DNA of 64,000 nucleotides from Alligator mississippiensis (lineage: Eukaryota > Chordata > Crocodylia > Alligatoridae): contig NC_081833.1 in the NCBI RefSeq assembly GCF_030867095.1, forward strand, positions 72,297,395 to 72,361,394, read 5' to 3'. This document shows, piece by piece, positions 58,548 to 64,000 of this stretch; the first letter of the stretch is position 1; the number at the start of each line of letters is the position of its first letter. The notes beneath the pieces were generated by a model. The model ran no database searches, was not told where the DNA came from, and was given only the letters and a program-made list of their open reading frames with translations. The position numbers and the translations under genes are program-made.

Positions 58548-58614
58548 TATTTGGTGACCTTTCACAAGTCACTGCCTCTCTGTGCCACAGCTTCCCCAGA
58601 AAAAAATAGGAATA
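58548..58614 (-). repeat. MIR fragment, left part, split by insertion
   Basis: GGTGACCTTTCACAAGTCAC, then CTCTCTGTGCCACAGCTTCC, then CCAGAAAAAAATAGGAATA is the antisense MIR order (GACCTTGGGCAAGTCAC..CTCTGTGCCTCAGTTTCC..ATCTGTAAAATGGGGATAATA). It stops at the TA where the pogo-like element begins and resumes at 59180. Confidence 0.75.
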
Positions 58615-59179
58615 CAGACAGTCCTCGACTTAAGACATTTCGAGTTAGAACGAGCGGCACTTACGACATTTATAAACTGACACCCTGTATGACTTTCTGA
58701 CATCAGTTTTGACTTTACAATGCTTGATCTGCTGCTACGCCACGCCAGCAAACAGGTTCGCTGCATCGCCCAACTCCCTGGAGAACATCTGTCCAAATTT
58801 CCTTGGACACTTTCTTTAAGAAAGCAGACAAGACTCCAGAAAAACCTGCAGCCAAGACTCCTGAGAAGCCTCCAGCCAAGAACTCTTCAAAAAATCCAAC
58901 CAGGAGCCCTTTAAAAAGTCCAGCAAAGTCACCTCAAATAAGTCCTTCCAAATCAATACGATTGCTATTTATAATATAAATACCTTCATGTAGCTATGTT
59001 ACTCATCTGTAATGGATTGAGTACAAAATTCTGGGTTATTTTTGGTGAAAATAGGGTCTTGGAACCAACCCCCCATTTATAACATTGTTCTTATGGGAAA
59101 ACTGGTTCTGAGTTACGACGTTTCGACTTAAGACACAGTTTTTAGGAACCAGTTGTATCATAAGTCTGAGGACTGCCTG
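58615..59179. mobile_element. Pogo/Tigger-like Tc1-mariner MITE, 565 bp, TA target
   Basis: The left end CAGACAGTCCTCGACTTAAG and the mirrored right end CAGGCAGTCCTCAGACTTAT (minus strand) agree at 11 of the first 12 bases. TA flanks both sides (58613-58614 and 59180-59181). TCGACTTAAGACA also occurs as an exact direct subterminal repeat (58625-58637 and 59123-59135). Termini and TA duplication fit the pogo/Tigger branch of Tc1/mariner. It lacks a full transposase but keeps an open frame (next entry), so it looks like an internal-deletion derivative. Confidence 0.8.
58728..58979 (+). pseudogene. Residual transposase C-terminal tail inside the pogo-like element
   Basis: An 83-codon open frame ends at TAA (58977-58979). 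It includes SVQISLDTFFKKADKTPEKP, then two TPEKP-type repeats (about 58833 to 58880), then SPLKSPAKSP and SPSKS. The frame has no start codon of its own and begins after a stop, so it is a leftover. A short hydrophobic LD-x-FF motif followed by a K/P/S-rich tail fits the C-terminus of a pogo-type transposase, as inference. It should be inactive: no DNA-binding or DDE domain is present. Confidence 0.45.
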
Positions 59180-59275
59180 TATGAGCTACCCTACTGAGTT
59201 TGAAAGGATCAGTTCATTAAAGGGTGCAAAGCCTGCAACAATCTAGGTCATATAAGTACCTTAGACAGGTATCTG
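59180..59275 (-). repeat. MIR fragment, right part, after the insertion
   Basis: TATGAGCTACCCTACTGAG ... GGATCAGTTCATTAAAGG-GTGCAAAGCC continues the antisense MIR consensus (ATAATACCTACCTCA..GGATTAATTCATTAAAG..TGTAAAGCGCT). It joins the left part when the 565-bp element and one TA are removed. Confidence 0.6.
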
Positions 59276-61044
59276 AAACCCTCTCCTGCTCTATATCCCG
59301 TCAAGGCCTGGACCAGGCAAGATGTTCGTGGTCTTGGCTCTTGGGATTAGACATGCTGTGACCAACAGAAGGGTTTTTAGAGTTGGGGGCCATCTCCTCT
59401 GGAAGTCATGTTTCTTCTGGCCTACAGGACAGCCGGAATATGTGGCTTTAGAGATGCTCCCATTGACTTTAGCTTGGCTGTGATTGTTGTTATTTCAGTG
59501 ACGTTCTTTCTGGATGCAGCTTTTGTTTGCTGTTGCAAATAACCTGGCAAGAACCAACCTAGCTCTGACTGTGGCTGGTGCTTTAAGTTATAGCTGCCAG
59601 TTAGGTCTGGAGTGATGTAGAGCCATTTTGGCTATGGTTCAGCTGGCTAAGAAAGTGTTAGTCACTCATTAACCACTTTAGGTGGCAAGTGCAGGATACA
59701 CAGCGAGTCTGGAAACTACCTTCCCACAAGAACCGAGTGTGTGTTTCTGGCCACCTGAGTGGGCACACAATACAAAATGATCATCTCGGCAATTAGCAGA
59801 GGAGGCTGGATTTCTGCCACGGGGGTTTCAAGCAACAACCTTCAGTAATCACCAATAGCAGCTGTCTTTGCTCACTGGCACAGAATCAAACACAGTGCCT
59901 GGCATCTGTTTACTCCCAACACCGTCCTGTTAAGTGGTATGAACTGTAGGAATAAACAAATCAGATCAGCAAAGTACTAACTTAGGCTTTGGTCTCTGTC
60001 TAAGCCAAGCCTCATTAAAGGTTCAGTTCAGTCCCCTTTCTCCCAGAGATCACCCACAACACACTCAACCCCGCAGCGGTAGGTTTTCTCCGTGAGGACC
60101 CTGCGTGATGGGACCCAGTTGTCCTCTCAACTGGTGACCTCCTTACTGACCTCACTACTTCAAAGAGGCTTTTTGAAGGCTCAGACCTCAGCCTGCATTG
60201 TGACTCTTCCCCCAACCTGAGCTGCTAGGCACAGAAAAGCATGGGGGTGGGGGTGGGGGTGCAAATATGGGGTGATATACGGCTTTACAATCAAATTGGA
60301 ACTCAAATATTAGGCAGATTCCTGCTCTGGCATCAAATCTCCCCTTCCAGTCTGCACAGCCTCTTATTAGGGGAGTTGGGAGAGACCAGAGGGGAAGCCC
60401 CCTCTCTTTCGGACATACATGCAGACACACACACACAGTTTCCTAACTCCTTTGAAAGGAGCTGCAGACGAGAGAGAACAGACTCAGGCCTAGGGCACAA
60501 TTCTGACCCTGGCCCCTGGGGTTATTCAGGACGCTCTTGATTTGCCTCTTCCAACCCTTAGCCTTTGACAACATCAGCAGAGCCCTTGGAGTGAATTCCA
60601 GCCTTTGTATTCACCCCAGGGCCACCAGTGAGCCCGCGGAGAACAAAAACAATGATGCCATTTATCTCTGTCCACATCTCAGGGCAGAGCAATAACCAGA
60701 GCGCCTTTGCTTTGCCTCTCAAACCTTCTTACTCAACATAGAAAATAAAAGTTTATACAATGCGTGGCCATCTGGGGATCCATTCCTTGCCTGGCTTTTG
60801 GTGTGCTTTGCAAAGAAGAAAGCATAACCAAGGCCTCAATCTTACAATTTGCAGGAAGGCTTTCTTATCCCTATGGGACTCTGCACTGGGGGGAAGAGCC
60901 CACTGTATGAGCCCAAAAGAAGCCTTGGGTCCATTTCCCCCCACTTATAGACCAGGAATTCATGAAGCAAGTGCTGTCAGGCTTTTCTTTGCTAAGCAGC
61001 ATTGGGAGGGATTTGTCCTCATTCAGTTTCTAAAAGTCCAATAT
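59276..61044. other. Intronic, no gene seen
   Basis: Unique sequence with an L2-like CACAGTGCCTGGCA at 59892, a G-rich repeat (GGGGGT) three times at 60242-60259 and a short CA-run at 60425. Frames are 129 codons or fewer with no recognisable product. Confidence 0.5.
60242..60259 (+). repeat. (GGGGGT)n simple repeat
   Basis: Three GGGGGT units with a further GGGG near 60269. Four close G-runs could form a G-quadruplex on the strand opposite the COTL1 transcript. No function is implied. Confidence 0.7.
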
Positions 61045-61047
61045 ACA

Positions 61048-61432
61048 GCTCATGTCTGCATGTGCATTTATACCTGCTTAAATTTACTGCACAGTAAATT
61101 ACTGGGTAGTAAGCAGGAATCGGCCAGCGTCTACATGTGCAGGCATTAAAGTGCATTAACGCTGTGTGTGGACTGCCTTGGCACTCTAGTTAGTCCCGTC
61201 AGTCCACATACACAGTGTTACTGCACAGTAAGGCGTCTACACGTGCATTACCATGCAGTAACTAATTGGGCGTAAATTTGATACCTGCATGATGCAGGTA
61301 TCAAATTTATGCTCAAGTCAGTGTAAATGTCCATATTTACTGTGCACTGCAGGAGTGCACGTGTAGACATGCACCTGTACTGAGAAGTAATTTTAGTTAT
61401 TGCGCAGTAAAAGTGCACATGTAGACGCTCCC
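61048..61432. mobile_element. Composite foldback MITE, 385 bp, target duplication ACA
   Basis: The left end GCTCATGTCTGCATGTGC and the mirrored right end GGGAGCGTCTACATGTGC correspond. ACA flanks both sides (61045-61047 and 61433-61435). Terminal-like motifs also occur inside (GCGTCTACATGTGC near 61128, GCGTCTACACGTGC near 61230, GCACGTGTAGACATGC near 61357), suggesting nested or duplicated modules. A near-perfect palindrome lies at 61273-61309. There is no coding capacity. Confidence 0.75.
61273..61309. repeat. Perfect 18-base-arm palindrome
   Basis: TAAATTTGATACCTGCAT (61273-61290) is followed by one base and its exact reverse complement (61292-61309). It sits in the middle of the 61.0 kb MITE. 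The lack of any mismatch contrasts with the decayed outer ends. Confidence 0.9.
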
Positions 61433-61739
61433 ACAGGGCCATAAAAGTTTCTTTGCCGAGAGAGAACTTGCTTGGTATAAGTGTTATTTGTGCCCTGCAC
61501 AAATCCACATATAAGTCCCCAAATGTTGGCTGGAAAGGTATGGCACTATCATACACCTATGCGGATTCTCGGCGATGGTGGGTCCTGATTTAGAGCAGCT
61601 TCCTGAAGGCAGATGCTTGCGGTGGTCAGCCCTGAAGCTGAACTTCCTCTGTGGAGGCAAAGCATGAAATTCTACCCTTCATCTTCCCAGGAGGCTTCTG
61701 CCATTATAAACTCAATCTAGAGGAGATACATCATGCACC

Positions 61740-61940
61740 TACATGATGTTGGCCAAGTCATTTAATTTTTCCATGTCCCAATCCCCCAACTGTGTGATGG
61801 GCAGATAATTCTGTCCTTCCCCCACCCCCTGTTCAACTATTTTATTTAGATTATAATCCAGGACATGCCGTCACTATGTCTGCATAGAATCTAGCACAAC
61901 GAGGCCTCTGTCTTGATGGGAATGTCTACATATTAAAGCA
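61740..61940 (+). repeat. MIR-like head plus L2/CORE-SINE tail
   Basis: GGCCAAGTCATTTAATTTTTCC, then CCCAATCCCCCAACTGTGTGATGGG, is a MIR-type antisense stretch. It is followed by TAGAATCTAGCACAACGAGGCC-TCTGTCTTGATGGG and AAAGCAATATAAATA, the tail motif GCACAATGGGGCCCTGATCTTG..GTAATATAAATAA. Both are old and diverged. Confidence 0.6.
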
Positions 61941-62361
61941 ATATAAATAGCAATAGAGGTGAATTATTGCATCAGACCCTCATCCCAACCTCAGAGCCGC
62001 TGTGAAAGCCTTTCCAGAGTCACAGTTTTAATGACTGCAATCCTAATCTCTAAGAAATGTTGGCCCTTCCAGGTAAGAGATGTATTGGAGCCAACCTGTA
62101 CATTTTTTCTACGGGTATACAACACAGGTAGGAAAATTCAAACAGTTGTGTGCCTGTGTGTGTCACAAGAACTGGATGCTGTTTATTATAAATGGAGGGG
62201 GTAAGATATTAAACTATCATCCTTATGAGACCAAGACTATGAGTTCTAGTCGTTTCACGTCCAGTTTTAATAGCTATTAGATTAAATCGTAAGCAGAGAG
62301 AAAAGGGGAAAGAGTGGTGGTGTGAAGACAGAGGCACAGTTTGGGTTAACAGAGTGAGTCC
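61941..62361. other. Intronic, no feature recognised
   Basis: Unique AT-rich sequence with frames of 81 codons or fewer. Nothing recognisable. Confidence 0.5.
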
Positions 62362-62480
62362 CTATGCCTGATGAAGGGTGTTTGTGCCCGAAAGCTTGCA
62401 AAGACATTTTTTTTCCAACTTCTTAATTGATCTAATAAAAATATCACATTTACCGAAAGAACCTGGTTACCAGCCTGCTA
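62362..62480 (+). repeat. RAAAGCTT-type hairpin element, right half
   Basis: GCCTGATGAAGG leads into the stem-loop GGGTG-TTTG-TGCCC (62377-62390; with G-T pairs if RNA), then GAAAGCTT (62391-62398), CCAACTTCTTAATTGA (weakened second stem), CTAATAAAAATATCAC and AAGAACCTGGTTACCAGCC. The order is the same as at 7.3 and 28.6 kb. The left half is missing. Confidence 0.75.
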
Positions 62481-63379
62481 CTCTCAGAAGCATCAAAGAA
62501 AACATGCCTGGGGAGTTCAGCTCAAGGTTAAGACTTTTCACCCTGCCTGAAAGGAAGTGGCTCCCTGGTTGCATCCTGCCAGTTCACACAGCAATGTGCT
62601 GCCTCTCCATATATCAATTTGCTAAATTGCCTCAATGTTTTTAATGGCATTGAAATATGGGGTCCAGGTGGTAATGAGAAATGAGTTGCTCTGCCAAGCC
62701 TTCAGCGACTCTCTGGGTGCTTTCATCACTCACCACATCAGAAATTTACCCTCACTTCCCCCTTCATCCGGCTCATGTGCGGCAGACCCAGTATGATCTA
62801 AAGGCAGCTTTTTGCAATTTAGAGAGAGGCTTCAGATCTTTGTCAAGTATTTGAGATGTTTCCGTTCTCCAGAAGAAAAAGGGAAGCATGTGCATTAGTC
62901 ACACCCAGGAGAGCACTGCACACTTGGGTCCAAAGCCTGTGCTACAGCTCACACAATACAAGAAATGCGTAAGAAAAGGTATCCATTAAACACACCTGAT
63001 CCTGGTCCTACTATGTGATCCTCCAGCAGCTATCAGACCACAGCACCCTGCATTGGAGTGACCCACTGGTGCCACTGCATCAGGACATACAGACCACGGC
63101 AGAGCAGCTTAACCTCAAGCCCAGGCCTGTTTAGGTAACAGCGGAGAGCAAAGGCCTGGCTCTTAAATGCAAAGCAGGAGCTAAACAAGTTAGTCTGCCT
63201 GTCATCACTGAAAGCAGGAAGATTCCTCTGTGCCAGAAGAGTGATGTCAGAAGAAAAGTATACAGTGAGTGCATGTGAGAGAGAGTTTGGTAATCCAAGG
63301 ATATTCGGCTCCAGGAATCGAGCTGGTTTTCTGTGAGTTTGCTTTAAAGCCATGGTGCCTGACGTGGCTGCAGTGTATT
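62481..63379. other. Intronic, no gene seen
   Basis: Unique sequence. A 134-codon minus-strand frame (63033-63437) has no recognisable motif and runs into the neighbouring repeat. Confidence 0.5.
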
Positions 63380-63852
63380 CAGTAGTGCCTAACCTTTTCG
63401 CCCTGTGGACCAAATGGGTGATCTCAGGTCTTTCCATGGGCCAGATCCGGCTGGTGGACTAGATCCAGCTGCAGAGGGGTGCACAATCTGACCTTGAGCT
63501 ATTCACCCAGGGAAGCAGGGAGTGGGGAAATGTGGGGCAGAGGGGAGCAGCCTGGACCTGATCTGGATGTGCAGTGTGGGGAGGGGGTCAGCGGCAAGGT
63601 GGAGTGGCCCTGATTGGGACACATGGGTTGGGGTCTCCTGGCCCCAATCTGGGTGTGGTGGAGGTGGAGGGGGGACACAACTGGGAGCAGCCCAGCCCTT
63701 ATCCCACTGCATGGCGGGGCTGGATCCAGCCATGCACAGCTTCCATCGCTTCCCCACTGCCAATTTTTCTGACCCATGGGGATCCTCGTGGGCTCATGCC
63801 ATGGCTTTGCAGGCCAGATTTGGCCCATAGGCCAGGGGTTGAGCCCCCCCTG
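63380..63852. mobile_element. hAT-like non-autonomous element, ~473 bp, G-rich
   Basis: The left end CAGTAGTGCCTAACCTTTTCG and the mirrored right end CAGGGGGGGCTCAACCCC (minus strand) fit hAT-type termini, and the left TTTTCGCCCTGTGGACC parallels the left end at 45.07 kb. The interior is G-rich (63500-63700), which explains the overlapping open frames here. The 8-bp flanks do not match well. Confidence 0.55.
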
Positions 63853-63860
63853 CTTTAGAC

Positions 63861-64000
63861 CAGTAACACAGCAGGTGACTTCACAGGAATTGGGGAGGAA
63901 AGAGGGAACAGTTGAGATTCACAAAATGCTAATGATGAACTAGCAGATGCGAGGGCTCACTCCCGATGCCCGACAATCCAGCCAGGGACCAGACACTTCC
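63861..64000. other. Window end, intronic, no feature recognised
   Basis: Short unique stretch with nothing identifiable. Confidence 0.5.

Larger units (their letters stand above)
54828..64000 (-). other. COTL1: COTL1 intron (last intron, partial)
   Basis: Everything from the acceptor AG at 54828-54829 to the window end should be the last COTL1 intron. I looked on the minus strand for the preceding exon (containing WIGENVSGLQ and ending KEVVQ) and did not find it. The intron holds a CORE-SINE/L2 tail, a MIR interrupted by a pogo-like element, a foldback MITE, an RAAAGCTT element and a hAT-like element, described separately. Long introns are normal for this gene. Confidence 0.7.

Noticed and set aside
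60242..60259. G-quadruplex promoter element
   Set aside because: Only a simple GGGGGT repeat inside an intron, with no start site nearby.
54828..64000. Search for the preceding COTL1 exon
   Set aside because: No minus-strand frame resembling the WIGENVSGLQ region was found. The exon is presumed to be outside the window.
1..64000. CRISPR arrays, operons, phage or plasmid features
   Set aside because: No regularly spaced repeats of 25-40 bases and no dense same-strand coding. The repeat content is that of a reptile nuclear genome.

Overview
This is 64 kb of vertebrate nuclear DNA, most likely from a crocodilian or another archosaur-line reptile. The evidence is abundant CR1 LINE 3' ends in both orientations, MIR/L2-type old SINE tails, several families of short palindromic DNA elements with crocodilian-style termini, and one recognisable spliced vertebrate exon. 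There are no operons, no CRISPR array, no rRNA, no intact tRNA gene and no open reading frame that looks like a complete gene. The species was not established; it is inferred from repeat style.

Host gene content is very low. The only exon I can support is the last coding exon of COTL1 (coactosin-like protein) on the minus strand at 54717-54827. It has a strong pyrimidine-tract splice acceptor on its right and a probable 3' UTR on its left, down to about 53.9 or 53.4 kb. Everything to the right (54828-64000) should be COTL1 intron. Everything to the left (1 to about 53.4 kb) should be the intergenic desert downstream of COTL1.

Region by region: 1-9.8 kb is mostly unique intergenic sequence, with a foldback repeat at 6.6 kb and a GAAAGCTT-type element at 7.3 kb. 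9.8-13.2 kb has CR1 tails and two MIRs. 14-19.2 kb has three more hairpin elements and a MITE. 19-31 kb is largely unique, with a 262-bp hairpin element at 28.4 kb flanked by a 12-bp direct repeat. 31-38.3 kb is repeat-rich: a palindromic MITE, several CR1 pieces, a CR1 reverse-transcriptase remnant and a long direct repeat 1.78 kb apart. 38.3-44.9 kb is unique. 44.9-49.4 kb is a nest of hAT-like elements, a tRNA-Ile-headed SINE remnant and CR1 copies. 50.3-51.6 kb has two foldback MITEs. The COTL1 intron holds a pogo-like element inserted inside a MIR, another foldback MITE, a CORE-SINE/L2-type tail and a hAT-like element.

The most interesting structure is in the repeats. First, a family marked by RAAAGCTT: in four copies a stem-loop directly precedes that motif, and the stem sequence differs between copies while pairing is kept (covariation). 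One copy is flanked by a 12-bp duplication, which suggests an RNA stage. Second, five foldback MITEs are each flanked by an exact 3-bp target duplication (CTT, TGA, ATT, ACT, ACA). Third, a 565-bp TA-flanked pogo-like element inside a MIR keeps a lysine/proline/serine-rich coding tail.
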